From positions 1,488,001 through 1,552,000 of the forward strand of contig NZ_CP017479.1 of assembly GCF_001761465.1 (NCBI RefSeq): a DNA stretch of 64,000 bases, written 5' to 3'. The notes below the pieces were generated by a model. The model was not told where the DNA came from, searched no databases, and saw only the letters and a program-made list of their open reading frames with translations. The position numbers and the translations under genes were made by a program. This stretch comes from Flavobacterium gilvum (GTDB taxonomy: Bacteria; Bacteroidota; Bacteroidia; Flavobacteriales; Flavobacteriaceae). Positions 1 through 8,040 of this stretch are shown here, piece by piece. Within the stretch, counting starts at the first letter, position 1. Each line of letters begins with the position of its first letter.

Positions 1-61
1 ATAGAAAAGCCTAATTACATTTTTTTTAAAGCCTAAACAACAAACCATAAACATTCAGATT

Positions 62-1396
62 ATGAAAATTAAACATCAGCTTTCTATTTTTAATGCGTTG
101 TCGCGTTTGTTGCTGATAATGGTTTTATGGATGATGCTTCCTGTTTTGGTCGAAAAAGTGGTTTATAATCATATCAATAAAAGTTTGTTGGAGAAAAAAC
201 AAAAATTTATTGTGCATTTGGATAAGGAAGAAATAAATGATTTTATTGTCCGAAAAGATACGTCTGAGACTTATTCTAGTTTTTCGACTTTACACAGTGA
301 GTTTCTTTTGCTTTCCAGATTGCCTTCTAATAGTAAAATAAATCAAACGGTTTTTATTACCGAACCAAGAATAATCGAAGAAGAACGCAATGATTATAGA
401 ATTCTTCAATATTATTTTAAGTACGAAAACACGAATTATCTTTTGGAAATTGGTAATAGTTTGAGCGAAATCAAAGATCTTACCTTTGTAATTAGGATTT
501 TTTTCATAATTGTTTTAATCATAATTGTTCTGATTACCTTCATTGCTGATACATTTTATATCGAATATTTATTAAAACCTTTTTATAGAATAATTGATAA
601 AAAAATCCGTCACGTAAACGAACCCGAGGCTTTTGATCACACTCCGATACAGTCAAATTCTACTGATTTTCAGGAATTGGATACTGTTCTTAATCAAATG
701 ATGGATAGAATCACTGAATTGTTTAAAAAAGAAAAACAGTTTATAGCCAATGTTTCTCATGAATTGTTGACTCCTATTGCGCTACTGAAAAATAAATTCG
801 AAAATCTGCTTCAAAATGAATCCTTGGATGACGATGCTGTGGACAAAATAGTGGGAGCGCTCGGAACGCTAGACTTGCTGAAAAAAGTAATTGCGAATTT
901 ATTGTTGATTTCAAAAATTGAAAACAATCAATACGCAGCAAATGAAGTTATAGATTTTGATGAGATAATCACTGATTTGGTTGCCGATTTGCAGGATCGA
1001 ATTGAAGATAAAGAGTTGTCTTTTTACAAAAATTTGCAACATCATTTTAGTTTTAAAGGAAATAAAACCCTGATGCATATTTTGTTTTATAATTTGATTG
1101 TCAATGCAATAAAGTATAATAATCCTTTGGGGACAATAGAAATCAAAGACGGTTTTTTGAATGGTAATTATTTTTTGTCGATTTCGGATACTGGAATTGG
1201 ATTGAGCGAAAAACAACAAAAGAACGTTTTTAAGCGATTTGCCAGAGTAAGTTCAGATCAGGAAGGGCAGGGGTTGGGGCTTGCAATTGCCGAAAGTATT
1301 GCGCAATTTCACCATATTGTTATTGAGTTAAAATCAGAAATCAAAGTTGGAACTACTTTTATTTTGTTATTTTCAAATGAGTCAAAACTTAATTAA
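62..1396 (+). CDS. Sensor histidine kinase (two-component system)
   Basis: A 444-residue membrane sensor kinase that should autophosphorylate on His and pass phosphate to a response regulator. A first membrane helix lies near residues 15-33, an extracytoplasmic sensor segment follows, and a second helix lies near 141-162. The HisKA motif is FIANVSHELLTP, with the phospho-accepting His at about 233. The ATPase domain shows an N box (LIVNAIKYNN), a G1 box (DTGIGL) and a G2 box (GQGLGLAI). The ATG follows an A-rich stretch, as usual in this phylum. The partner regulator is not in the window and probably lies just upstream of base 1. The next promoter downstream carries tandem repeats that look like an OmpR-family operator, which suggests but does not prove a local target. 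The sensed signal is unknown. Confidence 0.93.
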   Translation: MKIKHQLSIFNALSRLLLIMVLWMMLPVLVEKVVYNHINKSLLEKKQKFIVHLDKEEINDFIVRKDTSETYSSFSTLHSEFLLLSRLPSNSKINQTVFITEPRIIEEERNDYRILQYYFKYENTNYLLEIGNSLSEIKDLTFVIRIFFIIVLIIIVLITFIADTFYIEYLLKPFYRIIDKKIRHVNEPEAFDHTPIQSNSTDFQELDTVLNQMMDRITELFKKEKQFIANVSHELLTPIALLKNKFENLLQNESLDDDAVDKIVGALGTLDLLKKVIANLLLISKIENNQYAANEVIDFDEIITDLVADLQDRIEDKELSFYKNLQHHFSFKGNKTLMHILFYNLIVNAIKYNNPLGTIEIKDGFLNGNYFLSISDTGIGLSEKQQKNVFKRFARVSSDQEGQGLGLAIAESIAQFHHIVIELKSEIKVGTTFILLFSNESKLN

Positions 1397-1423
1397 AAGT
1401 TAATTTTTTCAGAAGGACCAAAA

Positions 1424-1458
1424 CTTCATTTAATCTTCATTTACCAAACATAACTTTG
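1424..1458 (+). promoter_or_regulatory. Promoter with tandem direct repeats (OmpR-like operator) before the small secreted protein
   Basis: Two copies of CTTCATTTA start at 1424 and 1435, giving an 11-base period, close to one helical turn. A consensus -7 box TAACTTTG (TAnnTTTG) lies at 1451-1458. The repeats cover the place where the -33 element should be, and no good TTG is present there. OmpR/PhoB-family regulators commonly bind tandem direct repeats at this spacing and replace a weak -33 element. The histidine kinase gene ends only 27 bases before the first repeat. Binding by its partner is inference. Confidence 0.6.
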
Positions 1459-1500
1459 ACCTATAAATTAAATGTAATTAACAATTTAAAATCTCAAATC

Positions 1501-1695
1501 ATGAAAAATTTATTGATGGTATTAGCACTAGCTTTAGGAACAACAGTAATGGTAAGTGCACAAACTAAACCAGCCTCAGCTCAAACAGCACCTGCAAAAG
1601 AGGTGAAAGCCACAAAAAAAGAAGCTAAAAAAACACACAAAACCGAAGCTGCTAAAGTTGTGACTACTGCAGAACCTGCAGCTGCAAAAAAATAA
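1501..1695 (+). CDS. Small secreted Ala/Lys-rich protein
   Basis: A 64-residue protein that I do not recognise as a named family. It starts with a clear signal peptide (MKNLLMVLALALGTTVMVSA) and the mature part is almost entirely Ala, Lys, Thr, Pro and Glu, so it is basic, low in complexity and probably unfolded. ATG 1501 is preferred over an in-frame TTG at 1456, because that TTG overlaps the -7 box at 1451-1458 and the residues between show no signal-peptide character. The gene has its own promoter and a strong terminator, so it appears to be a single-gene unit. Small Ala/Lys-rich exported proteins are often abundant envelope-stress proteins; applying that here is inference. Confidence 0.75.
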   Translation: MKNLLMVLALALGTTVMVSAQTKPASAQTAPAKEVKATKKEAKKTHKTEAAKVVTTAEPAAAKK

Positions 1696-1763
1696 TAGAC
1701 TCTTTTGATAGGGAATATTTCACAGGATATTTCAAAAGATGTTTAATTTGGTTTTAATAGGTG

Positions 1764-1798
1764 AAAAAGGAGATAAGAGAATTTATCTCCTTTTTTTT
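1764..1798 (+). terminator. Rho-independent terminator after the small secreted protein
   Basis: Stem GGAGATAA / TTTATCTCC with a short loop, preceded by an A run and followed by eight T. It closes the 1501-1695 transcript. Confidence 0.85.
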
Positions 1799-1870
1799 GC
1801 GTTAAATTTATGATAATATAATCATTTAACTTTTTCATTAATTGTTACTTTGTACAAAATTCATAAAATA

Positions 1871-3106
1871 ATGATTTTACGTTTATTCATCGTAGGTGCT
1901 ATACTTTTTATTATTGAGCTTTATGCTTTTCAGGCTATCAGGACATTGGTCAAATTGAGATGGGCACTTATTTCATATCAAATAATCAGCTTTTTCCTTT
2001 TTGCATTTATCTTTTATTCTTTTACCCAATTTGATCGTTCTGTAGGGCAGACCAAACAAACTATGTTTACCATGGGTTTGTTGTTGGTTGTATATCTTCC
2101 TAAAATTGTAATGACGGTAATTCTTTTGGGAGAAGATGTATTCCGATTGGCAGCAGGAGCGATTAATTATTTTATAGATAATAACAGCAATGCCGATTTT
2201 TTGCCTTCCAGACGCAAATTTGTTAGTCAAATTGGTTTGGGGTTGGCCTCAATTCCTTTTTTGTCTTTGATTTATGGAATTTTTGAAGGGAAATATAATT
2301 TTAAAGTAATAAAGCAGGCAATCTATTTTCCGGATTTACCAGATGCTTTCAATGGGTTTACTATTACACAAATCTCTGATGTGCATAGCGGAAGTTTTGA
2401 TAATCCCGAAAAAATTAATTACGCCATTGATTTGGTAAATCAGCAAAATTCGGATATGATTTTGTTTACGGGAGATATTGTGAATACTCATGCTAAAGAA
2501 ATGATACCCTGGCTTGATACTTTCAATCGTATTAAGAAACATGAATACGGTAAATTTTCGGTTCTTGGGAATCATGATTATGGGGAATATGTGACTTGGC
2601 CTTCGCAACAGGCAAAGGCTAAAAATTTTCAGGATATTAAAAATCTGTATGGTCAAATTGGATTTCAACTGCTTTTGAACGAACACACTTTTATCGAAAA
2701 AGGCGGTGATAAAATTGCTTTGGTTGGAGTAGAAAATTGGGGGAAAAATTTCAAACAGGCAGGAGATTTAAATAAAGCTTCTCAGAATTTGGGTACAGAT
2801 GATTTTAAAATATTGATGAGCCATGATCCAAGTCACTGGAACGAAGTGGTTCAGCATGACGATAAACATTTTCAGTTAACATTGTCAGGTCACACGCACG
2901 GTATGCAGTTTGGGATTGAGATTCCGGGAGTTTTTAAGTGGAGCCTTGCGCAATATGTGTATAAGCAATGGGCGGGTCTGTACGAAAATATGGGTAGATA
3001 TGTTTATGTGAATAGAGGATTTGGGTTTCATGCTTATCCGGGTCGAGTTGGAATTATGCCGGAAATAACAGTAATTCAACTAATAAAAGGTGAAAAATTA
3101 GCATAA
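1871..3106 (+). CDS. Membrane-anchored metallophosphoesterase
   Basis: A 411-residue calcineurin-like phosphoesterase. The first ~130 residues contain several hydrophobic segments, likely membrane helices; the catalytic domain then shows the family's metal-binding blocks: ISDVHSG, TGDIVN, GNHDYG, a His in MSHDP, and LSGHTHGMQFG. This layout resembles the YkuE/YaeI branch of membrane-associated phosphoesterases. The substrate cannot be read from the sequence; some relatives act on lipid A precursors or other phosphodiesters. I start at ATG 1871 rather than the in-frame TTG at 1850, because a near-consensus -7 box (TTACTTTG, 1845-1852) overlaps the TTG. Confidence 0.88.
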   Translation: MILRLFIVGAILFIIELYAFQAIRTLVKLRWALISYQIISFFLFAFIFYSFTQFDRSVGQTKQTMFTMGLLLVVYLPKIVMTVILLGEDVFRLAAGAINYFIDNNSNADFLPSRRKFVSQIGLGLASIPFLSLIYGIFEGKYNFKVIKQAIYFPDLPDAFNGFTITQISDVHSGSFDNPEKINYAIDLVNQQNSDMILFTGDIVNTHAKEMIPWLDTFNRIKKHEYGKFSVLGNHDYGEYVTWPSQQAKAKNFQDIKNLYGQIGFQLLLNEHTFIEKGGDKIALVGVENWGKNFKQAGDLNKASQNLGTDDFKILMSHDPSHWNEVVQHDDKHFQLTLSGHTHGMQFGIEIPGVFKWSLAQYVYKQWAGLYENMGRYVYVNRGFGFHAYPGRVGIMPEITVIQLIKGEKLA

Positions 3107-3120
3107 TTGGTATAAAATGC

Positions 3121-3128
3121 TAAATTTG
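3121..3128 (+). promoter_or_regulatory. -7 promoter box for the thioredoxin-like gene
   Basis: TAAATTTG matches TAnnTTTG exactly and lies 51 bases before the start codon. I see no -33 TTG at the right distance, so strength is uncertain. Confidence 0.5.
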
Positions 3129-3178
3129 CAATATGTTATCTCTTTTCGAAAGTATTAGAAATTAAATATTTTGGTTGT

Positions 3179-3475
3179 ATGTCAAAATTTGGAGAACTTA
3201 TAAATACTCAAGTTCCTGTGTTGATAGACTTTTACACAGATTGGAACGAGTCTTCGGTATCGATGCATCCGGTTATAAAAGATGTGGCAGCTGCTCTTGG
3301 TGACAAAGTAAAGGTAATTAAGATAGATGTAGATAAAAATCAGGAATTAGCCGAAGCTTTGCGTATCAAAGGTTTGCCTACTCTGATGATTTATAAAGAA
3401 GGGATGATGATCTGGAGGCAGTCTGGAGAATTGGATGCCAATACTTTAATTGGTATTGTTCAGGAGCAACTGTAA
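3179..3475 (+). CDS. Thioredoxin-fold protein lacking the CXXC active site
   Basis: A 98-residue single-domain thioredoxin-like protein. The fold is recognisable from VLIDFYTDWN, the DVDKNQELAEALRIKGLPTL segment with the conserved cis-proline, and the C-terminal helix. The catalytic WCGPC is replaced by WNESS: both cysteines are gone (Asn23 and Ser26), and the protein has no cysteine at all. It cannot act as a dithiol oxidoreductase. Lengths and alignment are otherwise normal, so this is a redox-dead family member rather than a broken gene. A scaffold, chaperone or binding role is possible but inferred. There is no signal peptide, so it should be cytoplasmic. It has its own -7 box and converges with the deacetylase gene 16 bases downstream. 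Confidence 0.85.
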   Translation: MSKFGELINTQVPVLIDFYTDWNESSVSMHPVIKDVAAALGDKVKVIKIDVDKNQELAEALRIKGLPTLMIYKEGMMIWRQSGELDANTLIGIVQEQL

Positions 3476-3491
3476 TTTTAACTTTTTAAAA

Positions 3492-4121
3492 TTATTGAAT
3501 TGTTTCAAAAATAAATCCTCTTTGTTTTAATATTTCGAGTGATTTCGGAAGTGCGTATTCAAGGTTTTTGAAGGCCTTTATGCTGTCATGAAAAATTATT
3601 ATACTTCCTGATTGCACATTCTGCAATACATTTTCTAAGCATTTCTCAGGTGTTATGGTTTGATCAAAATCAGCGCTGAGAACATCCCACATGACTATTT
3701 TATAACCTAATTCCCGTAATTTTTTGGATTGCGATTTTTTTATTTTGCCGTAAGGCGGACGGAAGATTTTAGATTTTTGATTGATGATTTCGGATTCGCA
3801 TAAGGCAACGTTTTCAAGATAATCTTCAGTCGAAGTATTCCATCCTCTCAGGTGATTATTTGTGTGATTCCCTATGGAATGACCTTCTTTCAGGGTTTTT
3901 AAGAAAATGTCTCTGTGGTTTTTTATGTTTTTGCCAATGCAAAAGAAGGTAGCTTTAACTTCGTGCTTTTTTAATTCTTCCAAAACCCATTCCGTAATTT
4001 CTTGAGTTGGTCCGTCGTCAAAAGTCAAATAGATTTTTTTCTCCGAATTTGGGATGTCCCAGATGTATTCGGAGAATATTTTCTTTATCAATTTGCTTGT
4101 TTTAATCCAGTAGAATTTCAT
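3492..4121 (-). CDS. Polysaccharide deacetylase (NodB homology domain)
   Basis: A 209-residue CE4-type deacetylase. Motifs in order are TFDDGP (catalytic Asp and metal Asp), HSIGNHTNNH (the two metal His), RPPYG and IIFHDS. Family members remove N- or O-acetyl groups from chitooligosaccharides, peptidoglycan or other acetylated glycans. The first ~30 residues form a short basic amphipathic region but no convincing signal peptide, so location is unclear. The gene is convergent with the thioredoxin-like gene and not in an operon with its neighbours. The substrate cannot be told from the sequence. Confidence 0.9.
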   Translation of the reverse strand: MKFYWIKTSKLIKKIFSEYIWDIPNSEKKIYLTFDDGPTQEITEWVLEELKKHEVKATFFCIGKNIKNHRDIFLKTLKEGHSIGNHTNNHLRGWNTSTEDYLENVALCESEIINQKSKIFRPPYGKIKKSQSKKLRELGYKIVMWDVLSADFDQTITPEKCLENVLQNVQSGSIIIFHDSIKAFKNLEYALPKSLEILKQRGFIFETIQ

Positions 4122-4177
4122 ACTCTAATTTACGATTAAACCTAGAATTTGCAATAGGAGTTCCATGTTTTTTTTCG

Positions 4178-4253
4178 CGCAGATTTCGCAGATTTCGCAG
4201 ATTTTCGCAGAAAAAAAAGAGTGAAAAATCTGCGGAAGTCTGCGAAATCTGCG
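4178..4253. repeat. Intergenic hairpin made of CGCAGATTT tandem units
   Basis: The left part repeats CGCAGATTT three times in direct orientation (4178-4210). The right part, 4230-4253, is close to its reverse complement (ends GCGAAATCTGCG). Together they form a long imperfect stem-loop between two genes. It has no open frame and no T run, so it is not an ordinary terminator. It resembles REP-like intergenic elements; whether copies exist elsewhere in the genome cannot be seen here. Confidence 0.7.
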
Positions 4254-4350
4254 TGCTTTTTTTCTTATTTCCTCTTGACTTAATGACATTGACCGCTCGG
4301 GTGTGTGATTTGTGGCTATTGAGTAATTTTGGTTAATCCGGTTTTAAACA

Positions 4351-4386
4351 AAAAAATGCAGCGTTAAAACACTGCATTTTTAATTT
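4351..4386 (-). terminator. Terminator for the DUF2723 gene
   Basis: Inverted repeat AAAATGCAG / CTGCATTTT with a ten-base loop, 15 bases past the stop codon of the minus-strand gene and followed on that strand by a T-rich run. Confidence 0.8.
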
Positions 4387-4400
4387 TTTAATTTGATAAA

Positions 4401-7400
4401 TTATTCTTTATCGCGTCCAAATCGAGCAAATATCTCGATATAGGTATTGAAAGTCTTTTTGCTTGTATTGTAATAATTCATATCATTACTTTCTTTTATT
4501 ACTTGTAATAAACCTCTATAACGTTCTATGTCAGTTATGATTTCAATGCTGATGTTGGATTGTTCAGATGGAGCTAATTTGGCGTAATAATTAAGGTTCT
4601 CTCTGTATTTGCCTATTAGTTTATCAAGTAAATCATGGGCTTTTGCTTTTTCTCCCACATCATAATATCCTTTGGCGAATGGCTCTAAAAGCGAATAGTA
4701 ACCAAATTTTTCCAAAGGCATTTTTGCCATTGCCAAGTTGATGATGTCTTTTGCTTTATTGATTTTTCCTTCTGCAATAAGTTGGTTCATCAAGCGAGCA
4801 AGATTCATTCTATACGTCAAGCTTTCTCTGCGGGTTTCTGGATCGTGATATATTTTATCGCTATCACTATTACCCCAATCCCATTTCATTACTTTGTTGT
4901 ACATGTTTTCAGTATCAATGCGTCCCATATCCATTTGTCCGCCATCTTTTGGTAACGCAGTTTTTATTGGAACTAATTTATAAACCATACCTTCTAATTG
5001 CAGGTAGTTTTTCATCCATAAATAATCTTCGTCATCAAATGCGCCTCCGCTGAAATAAACAGGTCTTTTCCAATTGTTGTTGTTAATTAAATCCAACATC
5101 ATCAATCGGTTTTTGTAAATGGCACTTCCTTTGATGTCGATATCAATATAAGGAACAATAGAGTCGTTTAATTTTGGATCAACTACTTTGTTTTTAATGA
5201 TATTGGCTTTATCTATTGGAATTCTAATTTTATTTGTCGGGTAGAAATGTATCGTTTGCCCGTTTTGCATCTCTACTGTTGATTTTGGGTTTTTGATAAA
5301 AGAAATAAGATCATTCAAATCCCAACGGCTATCTGTTTTTTGTATATGAGCCACATAATCTAGCTTGTCTCCTACATATTCGTCATGTGTGAATGAAATA
5401 GGCAAAGCATTCGATTCGTATGCTTTTCTTTTCATTTGGTCAATGTACCAATCCGTCATGAATAGACTAGTGTTGACAATTTTTACATCGGTACGTATTC
5501 CTTCAATTTCCTGCGCATACCAAAGCGGGAAAGTATCATTGTCCCCAATGGTGAATAAAATAGCATTTGGGTCACAGGATTCAAGATAGGCTTTTGCCAT
5601 GGCAGTAGCAGTATATTTTCCAGAGCGATCATGGTCGTCCCAGTTTTGGTAAGCCATAAGTACTGGCGCGGCAAGTAAACATGCGCCTATTAAAGCCGGT
5701 CCAGCAATTTTTGGTGTAACGTATTTTTGAAGGCTTTCATATAAGGAGTAAACCCCAAAGCCAATCCACATTGCAAATACATAGAACGATCCCACTAGGG
5801 CGTAGTCTCTTTCACGGGGTTCAAATGGTCTTTCGTTTAGATAAATTTTTAATGCGATTCCCATAAAAAGGAATAGAACCAAAAGAACATAGAAGCTTTT
5901 TCTGTCTTTGCTGGCATGATACATGATTCCTATAAGGCCAAGTATAAAAGGCAGGAAGAAATACACGTTTCGACCTTTGTTATTTAAAACATCCGAAGGT
6001 AAATTGTCTTGAGATCCTAAATGCAGACTATCTGCAAAAGGGATTCCGCTTATCCAGTTTCCGTCTAGGTAGTCATATCTTCCTTGATTGTCGTTTTGTC
6101 TTCCAACAAAATTCCACATCAGATATCTCCAATACATATAGCCAAACTGGTATTCAAACATAAAACTGAAGTTGTCTACAGTAGTTGGTTTATCAATAAT
6201 TAAATAATCACTATAATGCTTTAAGAATGCAACATAACCTTCGTTGTCTATTTGTTTTTGGGCATAGGCTTTTCTGAATTCGGCTATGGTTTTTTCGGTT
6301 TCGTTTTTTAATTGAGCAATAGCTTTGTTGTAATCTTCCTCGCTTAATTTACTTGGATCCAAACCGTATTTAACCAAATCTTCCTCATAAGGATAATCAG
6401 GATTCATTCGGAATTCAGGAGGATTAGTGAAGTTCATGTAATTTTCAATATGCTCTGTACTCCACATTCTCGGCAAAATAGTTTTTTGGTTGTCGTCACT
6501 ATTTTGTTCGGCGTTTTTGTAGTTGTTTACAATAACATATTTTCCTGTTTTATAATCTCTCTCGTAGTTTGGTTTTTTGTCTAAATATGGAGTATTAGGA
6601 TCAAGTCCTACAAAAGCTTCTGTGTATTGAGGTCCGTAAAACAATGGATTTACACCGTATTGCTCTCTATTATAATACGCCAAAACTTCGGCAGCATCTG
6701 ATGGTTTATTCTCGTTGATAACGGTGTTCGAATTCGCTCGGATTGGCAACATTAACCAAGTTGAGAACCCAATAAGTATAAAAAGGATGCACAATATAAG
6801 TGTATTGTAATGAATTAACCCTTTTTTATGAGTGTAATTCAAACCAAAATAAAAGAATGCAATGAGAAGCAGGGTAACGAAAATAGTTCCCGAGTTAAAT
6901 GGTAATCCCATTGAATTAACCATGAAAACTTCTGTTTTTCCAAAGAAAGCCATTGTTAGTGGCAGTAATAATTTGAATATAAAAAGAAGTATTGAAACTA
7001 CTACGATATTAGCAATAATGAAGTTTTTGACAGTGACTATTTTGTAGTTTTTGAAAAAATATAAAAATCCGATAGCTGGAATAGTCAACAGTGACATGAA
7101 GTGAACACCAAACGATAATCCAACCACCAACGAAATTAATAGCAACCATCTATTTCCTCTTGGTGTATTCATTTCCTGTTCCCAACGTAATCCTAACCAT
7201 AAAAGTAAAGAGATTAACAAGGTTGCCATGGCATAAACTTCGGCCTCGACAGCATTGAACCAGAAACTATCAGAAAATGTATAGGCCAAAGAACCAACCA
7301 ATGAACTTCCAAGTATTACAATTGAATTGTTGGCGTTGATTTCGGTATATTGACTAATTACCTTTTTTAAGATCATTGTTGATGACCAAAACATAAATAA

Positions 7401-7676
7401 TATAGTAAAGGCACTGGAGAACACAGAAGTCATATTTACCATTAGTGCAATATGTTGTTTGTCTATCGCAAACATTGCAAAAAAAGCACCAATCATTTGG
7501 AATAACGGAGCTCCAGGAGGATGGCCAACTTCAAGTTTGGCGGCTGTTGCAATGTATTCTCCACAATCCCAAAAACTCATTGTGGGCTCAACAGTAAGCG
7601 TATAAGTTATTAAAGCGATTGAAAAGGCAATCCAACCTGTAATTGTATTCCATTTGTTGAAATTGAAAGATGTCAT
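4401..7676 (-). CDS. DUF2723 membrane protein, protein O-mannosyltransferase-like
   Basis: A 1091-residue polytopic membrane protein. The N-terminal signature (WNTITGWIAFSIALITYTLT, then EPTMSFWDCGEYIATAAKLEVGHPPG split over residues 30-56) is typical of DUF2723, the TMEM260/GT117-like family. About a dozen hydrophobic helices occupy residues 10-330 and 575-685; large soluble loops lie between and after them, and the last ~150 residues look like helical repeats. Family knowledge and the Asp-Cys-Gly-Glu motif in the first loop suggest transfer of mannose or another sugar from a lipid donor to exported proteins. General protein O-glycosylation is known in Flavobacterium and Bacteroides; this gene's exact part in it is inference. 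It is a single-gene unit with its own terminator. Confidence 0.88.
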   Translation of the reverse strand: MTSFNFNKWNTITGWIAFSIALITYTLTVEPTMSFWDCGEYIATAAKLEVGHPPGAPLFQMIGAFFAMFAIDKQHIALMVNMTSVFSSAFTILFMFWSSTMILKKVISQYTEINANNSIVILGSSLVGSLAYTFSDSFWFNAVEAEVYAMATLLISLLLWLGLRWEQEMNTPRGNRWLLLISLVVGLSFGVHFMSLLTIPAIGFLYFFKNYKIVTVKNFIIANIVVVSILLFIFKLLLPLTMAFFGKTEVFMVNSMGLPFNSGTIFVTLLLIAFFYFGLNYTHKKGLIHYNTLILCILFILIGFSTWLMLPIRANSNTVINENKPSDAAEVLAYYNREQYGVNPLFYGPQYTEAFVGLDPNTPYLDKKPNYERDYKTGKYVIVNNYKNAEQNSDDNQKTILPRMWSTEHIENYMNFTNPPEFRMNPDYPYEEDLVKYGLDPSKLSEEDYNKAIAQLKNETEKTIAEFRKAYAQKQIDNEGYVAFLKHYSDYLIIDKPTTVDNFSFMFEYQFGYMYWRYLMWNFVGRQNDNQGRYDYLDGNWISGIPFADSLHLGSQDNLPSDVLNNKGRNVYFFLPFILGLIGIMYHASKDRKSFYVLLVLFLFMGIALKIYLNERPFEPRERDYALVGSFYVFAMWIGFGVYSLYESLQKYVTPKIAGPALIGACLLAAPVLMAYQNWDDHDRSGKYTATAMAKAYLESCDPNAILFTIGDNDTFPLWYAQEIEGIRTDVKIVNTSLFMTDWYIDQMKRKAYESNALPISFTHDEYVGDKLDYVAHIQKTDSRWDLNDLISFIKNPKSTVEMQNGQTIHFYPTNKIRIPIDKANIIKNKVVDPKLNDSIVPYIDIDIKGSAIYKNRLMMLDLINNNNWKRPVYFSGGAFDDEDYLWMKNYLQLEGMVYKLVPIKTALPKDGGQMDMGRIDTENMYNKVMKWDWGNSDSDKIYHDPETRRESLTYRMNLARLMNQLIAEGKINKAKDIINLAMAKMPLEKFGYYSLLEPFAKGYYDVGEKAKAHDLLDKLIGKYRENLNYYAKLAPSEQSNISIEIITDIERYRGLLQVIKESNDMNYYNTSKKTFNTYIEIFARFGRDKE

Positions 7677-7875
7677 ATACTAGTCTTCTGTTTTTTTTAT
7701 ATGTTTTTAAAGCGTTACAAAGAAAATGCTTTTTTTTTTAAAGTTAAGTCGCATTGTTATAATTTTATTGAAAATTATAGCTTTGCTAAATGGTATGTGT
7801 TTCAGTAATTTAATAGGTTTTTGTTTTTTAAATCGAAAATTGTTTCATTTTTTTTGAAGAAAAAGATAAAAAAAG

Positions 7876-7906
7876 TTTGCACAACTAGTATTTTGTTTTA
7901 AATTTG
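7876..7906 (+). promoter_or_regulatory. Consensus promoter of tRNA-Gln
   Basis: TTTG at 7876-7879, a 19-base spacer, and TAAATTTG at 7899-7906 match the Bacteroidota primary sigma factor consensus (TTTG, ~19 bases, TAnnTTTG). The tRNA starts 32 bases past the box. Confidence 0.85.
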
Positions 7907-7937
7907 CACTCGCTAAGCAAGAAAGCTAGTAACATGC

Positions 7938-8008
7938 TGGTCTATGGTGTAATGGTAACACAACTGTTTTTGGTGCAGTCTTTCTAGGTTCGAGTCCTAG
8001 TAGACCAA
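7938..8008 (+). tRNA. tRNA-Gln (anticodon TTG)
   Basis: A 71-base tRNA folds completely: acceptor arms TGGTCTA / TAGACCA pair fully, the D arm contains GGTAA, the anticodon arm is ACTGT-TTTTGGT-GCAGT giving anticodon TTG, and the T arm is CTAGG-TTCGAGT-CCTAG. The discriminator base is A. The CCA end is not encoded (CAT follows), so it must be added after transcription. Confidence 0.97.
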
Positions 8009-8011
8009 CAT

Positions 8012-8040
8012 AAAGCCCCTCATTTTGAGGGGCTTTTTTT
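8012..8040 (+). terminator. Terminator after tRNA-Gln
   Basis: Perfect stem AAAGCCCCTC / GAGGGGCTTT with a TTTT-type loop (ATTTT) and a run of seven T. It begins four bases after the tRNA. Confidence 0.95.

Noticed and set aside
1..36. Short open stretch ending in TAA before the kinase gene, possible end of an upstream response regulator
   Set aside because: Only eleven residues (ending NYIFFKA) are visible and they match no recognisable C-terminus, so it is not annotated.
1456..1500. TTG start extending the small secreted protein by 15 residues
   Set aside because: It overlaps the -7 box and would bury the signal peptide; ATG 1501 is better.
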